Source: Chryseobacterium sp. CH21 (GTDB lineage: Bacteria > Bacteroidota > Bacteroidia > Flavobacteriales > Weeksellaceae). Taken from it: a stretch of 43,649 nt of DNA. The stretch spans positions 1-43,649 of the forward strand of contig NZ_QICI01000020.1 in assembly GCF_004119445.1 (NCBI RefSeq). Direction: 5' to 3'. The notes below the pieces were generated by a model. The model was given only the letters and a program-made list of their open reading frames with translations. It made no database searches and had not been told where the DNA came from. Below are positions 24,088 to 32,892 of this stretch, piece after piece. Every line of letters begins with the position of its first letter. Positions within the stretch are counted from its first letter, which is position 1. The position numbers and the translations under genes were made by a program.

Positions 24088-27000
24088 TTATCTTTTGATA
24101 GCCTTAATGGTTTGTTTAGATCCATCTTTCATATTCAATACTACCAAATATAATCCTTCTTTAAGATCTCTCAACTGAAGAACAGAAGAAGGTTTTTCTA
24201 TAGTTTTAACCAGTCTTCCGGAAACATCAATGATAGAAATAGATTGCACTTTTGATATATCAGAGATTGTTAATGTATCAGTAAACGGATTAGGATATAC
24301 ATTAATCTTATTTTCTTTTACTGCAGTTTCAGAAGTTGCCAAGTTAGGATTTTGTTTTACCTCAACATTATCTAAAAGAACATCATCATAGAAATATCCG
24401 TTACCACTCACATTTTTATCAACAGTAAATCTCACCTGAATAGTAGCCCCTATATAAGAAGCTGCTAAAGGAATAGCCACTGTTCTCCACTGATTTAAGT
24501 TTGTATTATCACTAAATATAGCAACCCAGCCATTTCCATCGTTTACCTCTACAGTAAGTTTATTATTATCATAAGTAGATGGAGTAACCGTTGTTGAGGT
24601 TGACATAGAGTGGTTTTTAAACCAATCAAAAGAAACTATAGGTGCAGTTAATCCAGTTAAGTTTACTGAAGGTGTAATCAATTGAACAGTATTGGCACCT
24701 AATCCTGAGTATGGGGAGCTTGCATCTACCCATGCATAAGTACTGGCTGCTCTTCCATTATTAGCTGTATTAGCACCGTAATCTGCACTTCCTGAGAATT
24801 TCCAGAAAAGAGTTGCATCCGTAGCGGTTGCTGTAGGATTTACACTGTTCCAGCAGTTTGGCACTACTCCGTTATCAAAATTCTGGGCAAAAGGAGCCAT
24901 CACTGTACCACAAAGTGTATTGAAAACAGCCGGCCCAGCCCAAGGACTCTTATCACTAGAACTACAAACAGATCTTACCCAAACATAATAGGTGCTGCTA
25001 GAAGCCAGTCCGGATAAAGGAGCTGAAACAGTACTGCTTGTTCCACTAGCTGTTGTAGCAGCGGTAGGAGCGGTACTACTTGTACTGTAATAATATTCGT
25101 AACCGTTAGCTGGTGGTGTAGCAGGAGCTGTCCAGGATAAATCTGCTGTAGAAACTGTAGGGTTAGCCACTACAGGAGAAACCGGTTCCGGACAAGTTGG
25201 TATAGCTTCTACCACAAAGTCGTCAACGTGGAAGTCAATATCAGGAGTATTGGAGCTTGTTGTTGCAACAAAAGCAATTTTAACATTCCCTGAATATCCT
25301 GCAAGGTTTATTGTTTCTGTTTGTCCAGTTGCAGAATAAGTTGCTGCTCCTGTATAAGTTTTTATTATGTTCGTATTACTCCAAGTAGTACCACCATCTG
25401 TGGAGACAATAACTCTAACCTGATGAGTACCTAAAGTTGTTTGTGAAGTAGTTCCCAAATAGCTGGTAACAGCCATTTTATATTTCATTCTAAACATACC
25501 TGGGGTAGCACCAAGATTAATTGGTTGAGAAATCAGCCAATCTCCGGTATTGGTTCCATATAAATTGATTCTTACGGCTGCATTAGATCCTGCATTGGCA
25601 AAACCTGCTTCAGTCGCCCATTTGCTTGATCCGTATGTTAGGGTAGATGAAGCAGTAACATCTCCTTTGGCAACTGACCAGCACATTGGAGTAAATGTGG
25701 TAAAGTTTTGCGGTGCTGTTGGAGCATTTTCTGCACTACAAACTGTTGTAAAATTACGTTCTGTACAAGAAGCAGAGTTACTTGTTGATGTATAAGCGTT
25801 AACTGTATAGTAATATTTTGTCGCATTGCTTAATGGAGTGGAAAGTGTATAAGTTAAAACATTTCCTAAATCAACATTATTCATCACATCAGTTCCACCA
25901 GTTGTAGTACCAATGGAAAGTTTATATCCGGTAGCATCTGTTACCGCTCCCCAGGTGATTGCAGGTGTTACAGAAACTCCTGTTGCAGCTGATGATGGTG
26001 CAGTAACGGAAGGACAGCCGATATTTTTAGTAACGAATGATATTGAGTTACATGCACTAGCTGTACCGTTGCTATTGGATGGCTGTACCGTTGCATAATA
26101 CGTGGTGTTATACAATAACTGGCTTGCTGCCGGAAGTGTATACGTCACCACATTTCCTACATCTACTGCGTTCATTACATTTGTACCTCCTGGTGTAGTT
26201 CCTACGCTTAGTTTGTAAGAAGTTGCTCCCGCTGTAGGATTCCATTTGATATTTGGTGTTACAGATACTCCTGTTGCTGCATTAGCAGGTGCTGTAATTA
26301 CTGTACAGTCCGGAATTGTAATAGCGGAAATCTTAACGTTATCTACGTAGATATCGTCACTTCCGTTATCTCCTTTGGCTAGGAATCTTACAATTGCATT
26401 AGGACTGGATGATCCCAAATCTAAAAAGTTAGACGTCCATGATGCGGCAACACCTAAAGCAGAACCTACATCTGTGAATGTATTTCCTCCATCAGTAGAA
26501 ATCTGAATCTTTAAAACATCACTTCCTGAAGGGTTGATATAATCAAAACTTAAATATCTGGTTCCTGTACCCGAGGAGAGATTGACGTACAAGTCCATAT
26601 ATCCTGAAGCATACTGGCAGTTGTAAGAGTGGAATCGGGCAGCAGGGGCCACTGCAGGCGTAGCAACTGTAGCAGATCCACTAGTGCCCGACCATCCAGA
26701 AGCGGAGGTAAATCCTGTTGTTGCAATATCGCTCTGTCTCCATGAGTTATCTCCTCTTGCCGGCCATGTTCTCCAATAGGCGGCACTTGGCAGATCTGAG
26801 GTTGAATTACCATTTTCCCAGGCACTAAAGCTCTCTGTAAAAGGTAATGAAGCATATGCTACGGGTGGGTTTTGCCATGTTCCAGGAGTATAAGTAAATG
26901 TCAATCCGGAGGCAGGAACTGTTGTTCCGTTGGTAGTTCCTAGAGTCGCTGTAGAGCTGTTTGAACTTCCTACAGCGAGAGAAGTCCAGTTTGTTCCTGT

Positions 27001-27621
27001 TAAATTATTGACATCGGAACTTTCCGATCCTCTTATCCCTACCTGTCCAGTAAGGGTTGAAGTTCCAGAAACACAGTTTCCATACACAATAGCAACTGTC
27101 TTTGCAGTAAGGTCTAATTGAATCTGAAAATTAAGAAGCTGGGCTGAAGAGGCAGAATTCCCCTGTACATCTGTATATTGCACAATAAATTTCGAACCAA
27201 CTGTTTCATAGGCAATCTCAGAAGTTGTAGTATTTGCATGACGTAGGTTGACAGCAAAGCCTGCAAAAGCTCCTTCGTAAGTAGTTGGTGAAATATCGGA
27301 AGATAATCCCGTGTAAGTAGAACTGGAAGCGGGAATCCCAAATGTAATAAAGCCATTATTACTGATATAAACAGAATTATACTTCTGGTTATTAAAAGTA
27401 AAAGAACCTGGCAAAGGAATAGCTCCTGAAACTAAATCTGTTCCTATTGTCGCACCAGACTGCCATACTGTCCTGCTTGCAGATAATGGTGTATAAGTAC
27501 CGGAAGACTGCGCAAAGCCATATCCGTTACTTGTGTTCGGGGTGGCAAGCTGAGGCGGCCCCACCTGCGCAGACACACAATAATAAAATGCGGTCAGGCA
27601 CGAAAGTAATAATCTCTTCAT
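24088..27621 (-). CDS. Large secreted adhesin-like protein, FN3 and jelly-roll modules, T9SS type A sorting domain
   Basis: A 1177-residue protein. The signal peptide is about 1-18 (cut near SAQVGPP). An N-terminal ~230-residue domain has SVYISNNGFITFG, YTDVQGNSASSA and VGIRGSESSD, a nidogen-like surface pattern. A jelly-roll domain with LPFTESFSAWENG and DDIYVDNVKI follows (about 260-435). Two back-to-back Fn3-like repeats begin about 440 and 535 (ATGVSVTPNIKWNPT and ATGVSVTPAITWGAV). A second jelly roll, a canonical FN3 (YYVWVRSVCSSSDKSPW) and a third jelly roll come next. The C-terminal ~70 residues are a type A sorting domain (NVYPNPFTDTLTI) nearly identical in pattern to that of the downstream neighbour. 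It is secreted by T9SS; the ligand is unknown. Confidence 0.88.
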   Translation of the reverse strand: MKRLLLSCLTAFYYCVSAQVGPPQLATPNTSNGYGFAQSSGTYTPLSASRTVWQSGATIGTDLVSGAIPLPGSFTFNNQKYNSVYISNNGFITFGIPASSSTYTGLSSDISPTTYEGAFAGFAVNLRHANTTTSEIAYETVGSKFIVQYTDVQGNSASSAQLLNFQIQLDLTAKTVAIVYGNCVSGTSTLTGQVGIRGSESSDVNNLTGTNWTSLAVGSSNSSTATLGTTNGTTVPASGLTFTYTPGTWQNPPVAYASLPFTESFSAWENGNSTSDLPSAAYWRTWPARGDNSWRQSDIATTGFTSASGWSGTSGSATVATPAVAPAARFHSYNCQYASGYMDLYVNLSSGTGTRYLSFDYINPSGSDVLKIQISTDGGNTFTDVGSALGVAASWTSNFLDLGSSSPNAIVRFLAKGDNGSDDIYVDNVKISAITIPDCTVITAPANAATGVSVTPNIKWNPTAGATSYKLSVGTTPGGTNVMNAVDVGNVVTYTLPAASQLLYNTTYYATVQPSNSNGTASACNSISFVTKNIGCPSVTAPSSAATGVSVTPAITWGAVTDATGYKLSIGTTTGGTDVMNNVDLGNVLTYTLSTPLSNATKYYYTVNAYTSTSNSASCTERNFTTVCSAENAPTAPQNFTTFTPMCWSVAKGDVTASSTLTYGSSKWATEAGFANAGSNAAVRINLYGTNTGDWLISQPINLGATPGMFRMKYKMAVTSYLGTTSQTTLGTHQVRVIVSTDGGTTWSNTNIIKTYTGAATYSATGQTETINLAGYSGNVKIAFVATTSSNTPDIDFHVDDFVVEAIPTCPEPVSPVVANPTVSTADLSWTAPATPPANGYEYYYSTSSTAPTAATTASGTSSTVSAPLSGLASSSTYYVWVRSVCSSSDKSPWAGPAVFNTLCGTVMAPFAQNFDNGVVPNCWNSVNPTATATDATLFWKFSGSADYGANTANNGRAASTYAWVDASSPYSGLGANTVQLITPSVNLTGLTAPIVSFDWFKNHSMSTSTTVTPSTYDNNKLTVEVNDGNGWVAIFSDNTNLNQWRTVAIPLAASYIGATIQVRFTVDKNVSGNGYFYDDVLLDNVEVKQNPNLATSETAVKENKINVYPNPFTDTLTISDISKVQSISIIDVSGRLVKTIEKPSSVLQLRDLKEGLYLVVLNMKDGSKQTIKAIKR

Positions 27622-27968
27622 AAATATATAATAATAAAAAGTTAGGGCTGTAAAAATATAAATATAAATTTAATTATTAACAGAAATATTAATAATTATC
27701 ATAAAATATTAAATAAAAACAATTAAAACTCTCTTAAAAACACAATAAAATCAAACGTTTATTTAATTTTAATATTTATTTCGCAATACAATGAAAAAAT
27801 CTAATAATCTGATAATCAAAATATTAAATTACCATATAATTAAAATAGACTTCAGAAAAATTTTCTATTTAACATAAAAAACTATTTAGAATTTTTCATC
27901 AATATTCTCAATATGTAAACAAAAAAAAGAGTAACCTAAGCCACTCTTTTTAAATAACATATTGGATT
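27622..27968. other. AT-rich intergenic region upstream of the 1177-residue gene
   Basis: 347 bases, extremely AT-rich, holding the promoter region of the T9SS gene and, at 27920-27950, the dnaE terminator. A 28-codon ATG frame near 27791 looks like chance. No RNA or repeat recognised. Confidence 0.5.
27929..27950 (-). terminator. Probable terminator of dnaE
   Basis: The minus strand reads AAGAGTGGCTTAGGTTACTC followed by a T8 run. The stem is short and uses G-T pairs, but position (about 20 bases after the stop at 27969) and the T-tract fit. Confidence 0.55.
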
Positions 27969-30900
27969 TTAATTCAAATAAAATTCATATTTATTCAACA
28001 ATTGAATTTCTTTAATTAAATCTCCATTCAGATCTACCGCATGCTTCATAGACTGTACTTCAATATGTGAGTCATCTTCCAGGTTTTTAATGAAGAACTT
28101 CAACTTTTGATTTCCTTTGTTTCTATCAAGAACTGTTCTGAAAAAGTCTAGATCTTCCCTCCTTACATCCATCACATCCATCACCAATGATATGCTTTTT
28201 GCAAACCTTTCAAATGCTTCCTGAAGCTCTATCACATCATTTACATTCACAAAGACTCTCCCATCTTTAACCTGAGCAAATTTTATTTTAAAAATAACAA
28301 ATCTCTGAACTTCAAGCTTCTCTTTCAATCTCATATAATCTCTGTCTCCCAACCTGAATGAATACGATCCTGAATAATCTTCCAAGGTAACAAAAGCCAC
28401 TTTCTCACCACTTCTGAAACCATCTTTCACCACATATTCTGTAATCAAGCCTGCCACCGTATATTCTTTCCCACCGCCGCCATTTTCTCTTTCTTTTTGC
28501 AACGTTTTCCAGTCTTTCTTCTTCTCTTCAAATAATTCTTCCTGCTTATTTGCAAAAGCCTGTTCTTTGTAAGCATCTACTTCATCCAGATTCAGAAATA
28601 AGAAATTACCTTTTGGTTCCGCCTTTTTAGTTACCTCTTCTATCACTTCTTCTTCTCCTGCCACCACATCATCAGATACAATTCCTGTAAGATCTACAGC
28701 ATCATCCTGAGTATCCTGCTCCAAAACAGGCGCTTCATCTGTAACTACTTTATCTTCTTCATTTTTCTCAAGAACCGATTTTTTAGAAAGCTGCCCCTGC
28801 ATAAACTGGAAATGATACTTAAACTCATCTAACGGATGTGCAGAAAGATAGAAACCAATAATTTCCTTTTCTTTGTTAAGCTTATGCATATTAGGCCATT
28901 CCGGACAAGGTAACAGCTTAGGTTGTTCTATTTGAACTTCTTCAGCAAAATCAGCAAATAAAGAATGTTCCATCTCATTTTTACTTTCCTGAAAGCTTTG
29001 TCCGTACCTGATCAATCTTTCCAGATTTGTTCTTCCAGCCATATCGATATCAAAATACTGACCTCTGTGGAAAGAATCCAATTCATCAAATCCTCCAGCC
29101 AAAACTAAACTTTCCGCTACCCTTTTATTCATTTGCGAAGGTAGAATCCTTTCAAAGAAATCATAAATATTTTTAAATCTTCCGTTTTCTCTTTCTCTTG
29201 TAATCCCCTCGCTTGGTCCTTCACCAATTCCTTTGATAGCTCCCAGTCCGAAACGGATCTGACCTTTTTCATTTACCGAGAATTTGTATTGGGATTCATT
29301 CACATCCGGTCCTAATACGTCTACGCCCATACTTTTACAATCTTCCATGAACATAGTAATTGAATCCGTATTGTTAATGTTATTACTCATTACACTCGCC
29401 ATATATTCTGCAGGATAATTTGCCTTTAGATATGCGGTCTGATAAGCAATGAAAGCATAACATGTTGAGTGAGACTTGTTGAAGGCATATTCAGCAAACG
29501 CTTTCCAGTCATTCCAGATTTTCTCTAGCCTTTCTTCATTCAGGTTGTTTTTTCTACCTCCTTCAATAAATTTCGGGTACATTTTATTCAAGACGTCAAT
29601 CTGCTTTTTACCCATAGCTTTTCTCAAAGTATCTGCTTCACCTTTGGTAAAGTTGGCCAGTTTCTGAGACAAAAGCATTACCTGCTCCTGATAAACAGTG
29701 ATTCCGTAGGTTTCCTTTAAATATTCTTCTGTTTCCGGTAAGTCGTAAACAATCTCTTCAATCCCGTGTTTCCTGTTGATGAAATTTGGAATATATTTAA
29801 TAGGACCCGGACGATACAAGGCATTCATGGCAATAAGATCGGCAAAAACCGTTGGTTTAAGTTCTCTCATATACTTTTGCATCCCGGGACTTTCATACTG
29901 AAAAATACCTACTGTTCTTCCTTCTTTAAATAGCTGATACGTTTTAGCATCATCAAGCGGAATAAGATCCGGATCAATGTCAATATTATATCTTGCTTTT
30001 ACCAGCTTCAATGCATCTTTAATAATAGTCAAAGTTCTCAACCCCAAGAAGTCCATCTTCAAAAGACCTGCACTTTCCGCAACAGAGTTATCAAACTGCG
30101 ACACTAAGATATCAGCATCTTTCGCTGCAATAGTCACCGGAACCAGATTACTCACATCTTCCGGCGTAATAATTACACCACAGGCGTGAATTCCGGTATT
30201 TCTGATACAGCCTTCCATCTTTTTGGCACTTGCCAAAACTCCGTGTCGGGCATCATCAGGACTATCGAGAACATACCTCATCTCATCAACGAGCATCTGT
30301 TCTTCCGGTTTTAATTTATCATATTTAGCTAAAGCTTTTGCAATGTTCATCCCCGGACTTGGAGGAATAAGTTTAGCAATATTATTGGTATCAGGAATTG
30401 GAACATCCAGAACCCTTCCCGCATCTTTGATGGCAGATTTCCCCCCCAACACTGAGTACGTGATAATCTGTGCTACCTGATTTTTACCGTATTTTTCGAC
30501 TACCCATTTGATAATTTTATCTCGACCTTCATCATCAAAGTCAATATCAATATCCGGCATGGAAACCCTTTCCGGATTCAGGAATCGCTCAAAAAGGAGA
30601 TCATATTTAATCGGGTCTACATTGGTAATTCCGGTACAATAAGCTACAGCGGAACCTGCGGCAGAACCACGGCCGGGTCCAACCCAAACACCCATTTTTC
30701 TTGCTTCATTACAAAAATCCTGTACAATTAAGAAATAGCCGGGATAACCTGTATTAGCAACAACTTCCAGCTCAAAGTCTAAACGTTCTTTAATTTCATC
30801 CGTAATCCCTGTATCTTTATATCTAACCTTAGCTCCTTCATAGGTCAAATGTGTTAAATATGCCATTTCACCACGTTTTCCTCCATCAATATCATCTTCA

Positions 30901-32636
30901 GGGTGAATAAATTCTTCCGGAATATCAAACTTCGGAAGGAGAACGTCTCTTTTTAGAGTATAAGGCTTAAACTTTGCTGTGAATTCTTCATAAGCATCAA
31001 AAGCATCGGGATATGCTAAAAAGGCTTCTTTTATTTCATCAGAATTTTTGATAAAATATTCACCTGTCGCCAATCCTCTTCTTTTACCAAATCCTTTTCC
31101 GACTGGTGTTGTCAGCTTTTCACCATCTTTGATACAGCTTACAATATCCTGAATATTAGAATCATCTTTATTGGTGTAAAAGGTTTCGTTCTGAGCTAAA
31201 ATTTTAACATTATATTTATCTGCCAGATACAGCAGGACTTCATTCAAATGCTCTTCTTCAGGCAGTTTGTGATTCTGAATCTGTACATAAAAATCATCTT
31301 CAAAGGTATCTTTCCACCATTTGAAAAGCTCCTCCCCTTTTTGTTCACCGGTATTTAAGATGGCATCGGGAATATCCCCCATAATTCCGGAAGTCAAAGC
31401 AATAATTCCTTCCTTATACTGAGCAATCAGTTCACGGCTTATCCTTGGAACTCCAAAATAGAATCCCTTAAGGAAACCTATACTGGAAAGTTTAGCCAGA
31501 TTTTTATATCCGTTAAAGTCTTTTGCTAAAAGCACTACCTGTGTTCTTCTGTCCGGATCATCTTTGGTAAACTGCTTTTGTTCGTAACGTTCCGAAATAT
31601 AAAATTCGCAGCCTACAACTGGAATAAGCGGTTCCGAAACAGGTTCCTCTTCGTTGAATTCTGTTCCGTTTTCTTCTGCTTCCTGCTTTTTCGCTAAGTA
31701 TTCTTTATGTTTCTTTGCTCTGTCTCCATTAGCTCCTTCCACTGCTGAAACGAACTTAAAAGCTCCCATCATATTCCCCAGATCTACCATCCCGACAGCC
31801 GGGAAGTTTTCATCAGAAGCTTTTTTAATCAAATCATTGATGCTGGAAGTAGCCATAAGTGTAGAGAACACACTATGGTTATCAAAATTGAAATATTTCC
31901 CTAAATCAATTTCATCAATACTTCCGAAATCCTGCTGCTTTTTCTTATTATGAAAATCGGCAACCTGCCTTCTGATAACAATATTAAAAGGCTTTATCGG
32001 GTCCGGATAAAGACTCCTGAAGTAAGCAAGCTGATCTTCTGAAATCTTTAATGTTTCAGCGGGTACTACTCCAATTCTTACCATTTCAAAGAAAGCTCTG
32101 GCAGTAGCATTTACGTCAGCAGCAGCATTATGGGCTTCATCAAATTTACTCCCATATAGTTTTTCATAAAGCTCTTCAAGTTTCGGAGGTTTAAATCTTC
32201 CTCCACGACCTCCGCCAAGCTGACAGAAATCGGTTCCCAAAATCATGGTATCTGCTTTGGGCTTCTCCTGAAGGTTATCTTTCAGGTTTTTTCTGTAAAA
32301 TTCTGCTCCTACAATATTATAGTCGAATTCTACATTATGTCCGGAAACTACTCTTACTCTTTCAAGGACTTTAGAAAATTCTTCAAGAATCTCCTGCAGA
32401 TCTCGTCCTTCTTCATTGGCAATCTTAGTAGTAATCCCGTGAATACGTGCTGCGTTGAAGGGAATATCATACCCTTCAGGTTTTATTATATAATCCTGGT
32501 TTTCAATCAAATTTCCGTCGTCATCGTGCACCTGCCATGCAATCTGAACCATTCTTGGCCAGTTATCCGAGTCTGAAAGCGGAGCGTTGAAATTTTTTGG
32601 TAAACCGGTTGTTTCTGTGTCAAAAATTAAATACAT
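27969..32636 (-). CDS. dnaE: DNA polymerase III alpha subunit fused to an N-terminal DEDDh proofreading exonuclease
   Basis: The 1555-residue replicative polymerase. Residues 1-195 form an epsilon-like exonuclease: DTETTG at 6-11 (metal-binding Asp and Glu), HNVEFD near 100, and HNAAADVNATA near 170 with the DEDDh histidine and aspartate. Next is a PHP domain (about 255-470) whose metal ligands are degenerate: the HxH region reads NHSVFS and the DHG region reads VDLGN. The polymerase core follows, with GPGRGSAAGS and the catalytic aspartates in PDIDIDF (694-700), then ACGVIITP and the helix-hairpin-helix region. An acidic, low-complexity insert lies at about 1282-1382. An OB domain (YTVAGLITEYVVKDGF) and C-terminal domain end the protein. 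Fused proofreading fits Flavobacteriia DnaE. Confidence 0.95.
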   Translation of the reverse strand: MYLIFDTETTGLPKNFNAPLSDSDNWPRMVQIAWQVHDDDGNLIENQDYIIKPEGYDIPFNAARIHGITTKIANEEGRDLQEILEEFSKVLERVRVVSGHNVEFDYNIVGAEFYRKNLKDNLQEKPKADTMILGTDFCQLGGGRGGRFKPPKLEELYEKLYGSKFDEAHNAAADVNATARAFFEMVRIGVVPAETLKISEDQLAYFRSLYPDPIKPFNIVIRRQVADFHNKKKQQDFGSIDEIDLGKYFNFDNHSVFSTLMATSSINDLIKKASDENFPAVGMVDLGNMMGAFKFVSAVEGANGDRAKKHKEYLAKKQEAEENGTEFNEEEPVSEPLIPVVGCEFYISERYEQKQFTKDDPDRRTQVVLLAKDFNGYKNLAKLSSIGFLKGFYFGVPRISRELIAQYKEGIIALTSGIMGDIPDAILNTGEQKGEELFKWWKDTFEDDFYVQIQNHKLPEEEHLNEVLLYLADKYNVKILAQNETFYTNKDDSNIQDIVSCIKDGEKLTTPVGKGFGKRRGLATGEYFIKNSDEIKEAFLAYPDAFDAYEEFTAKFKPYTLKRDVLLPKFDIPEEFIHPEDDIDGGKRGEMAYLTHLTYEGAKVRYKDTGITDEIKERLDFELEVVANTGYPGYFLIVQDFCNEARKMGVWVGPGRGSAAGSAVAYCTGITNVDPIKYDLLFERFLNPERVSMPDIDIDFDDEGRDKIIKWVVEKYGKNQVAQIITYSVLGGKSAIKDAGRVLDVPIPDTNNIAKLIPPSPGMNIAKALAKYDKLKPEEQMLVDEMRYVLDSPDDARHGVLASAKKMEGCIRNTGIHACGVIITPEDVSNLVPVTIAAKDADILVSQFDNSVAESAGLLKMDFLGLRTLTIIKDALKLVKARYNIDIDPDLIPLDDAKTYQLFKEGRTVGIFQYESPGMQKYMRELKPTVFADLIAMNALYRPGPIKYIPNFINRKHGIEEIVYDLPETEEYLKETYGITVYQEQVMLLSQKLANFTKGEADTLRKAMGKKQIDVLNKMYPKFIEGGRKNNLNEERLEKIWNDWKAFAEYAFNKSHSTCYAFIAYQTAYLKANYPAEYMASVMSNNINNTDSITMFMEDCKSMGVDVLGPDVNESQYKFSVNEKGQIRFGLGAIKGIGEGPSEGITRERENGRFKNIYDFFERILPSQMNKRVAESLVLAGGFDELDSFHRGQYFDIDMAGRTNLERLIRYGQSFQESKNEMEHSLFADFAEEVQIEQPKLLPCPEWPNMHKLNKEKEIIGFYLSAHPLDEFKYHFQFMQGQLSKKSVLEKNEEDKVVTDEAPVLEQDTQDDAVDLTGIVSDDVVAGEEEVIEEVTKKAEPKGNFLFLNLDEVDAYKEQAFANKQEELFEEKKKDWKTLQKERENGGGGKEYTVAGLITEYVVKDGFRSGEKVAFVTLEDYSGSYSFRLGDRDYMRLKEKLEVQRFVIFKIKFAQVKDGRVFVNVNDVIELQEAFERFAKSISLVMDVMDVRREDLDFFRTVLDRNKGNQKLKFFIKNLEDDSHIEVQSMKHAVDLNGDLIKEIQLLNKYEFYLN

Positions 32637-32850
32637 ATAATGTTCTAACTTTTTTATAAAAGAGAATGTAAAGTTACTTCATTTTTTCCAATAATTGTTT
32701 TATAGCCGCGACACAAAGAATCAATAATACCCAAAACATACCAAACCTGAAATATCTTAACAATAACTCTAATTTTTTAAGTTAAATTAAAATAATATTA
32801 AAAAATTAGAGTTATATATTAAAATATCACTGACTATTAAAATTTTACTA

Positions 32851-32858
32851 TAATTTTG
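32851..32858 (+). promoter_or_regulatory. -7 promoter element of the subtilisin-like protease gene
   Basis: TAATTTTG, a full TAnnTTTG match, 34 bases before the ATG at 32893, in a very AT-rich upstream region. Confidence 0.5.
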
Positions 32859-32892
32859 ATTCATTATATTTTTTAACAATTTACTACCTAAA

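Noticed and set aside
27791..27877. A 28-codon ATG frame (MKKSNNLIIKILNY start) in the AT-rich gap.
   Set aside because: Very short, AT-driven composition, no ribosome site or conservation evidence.
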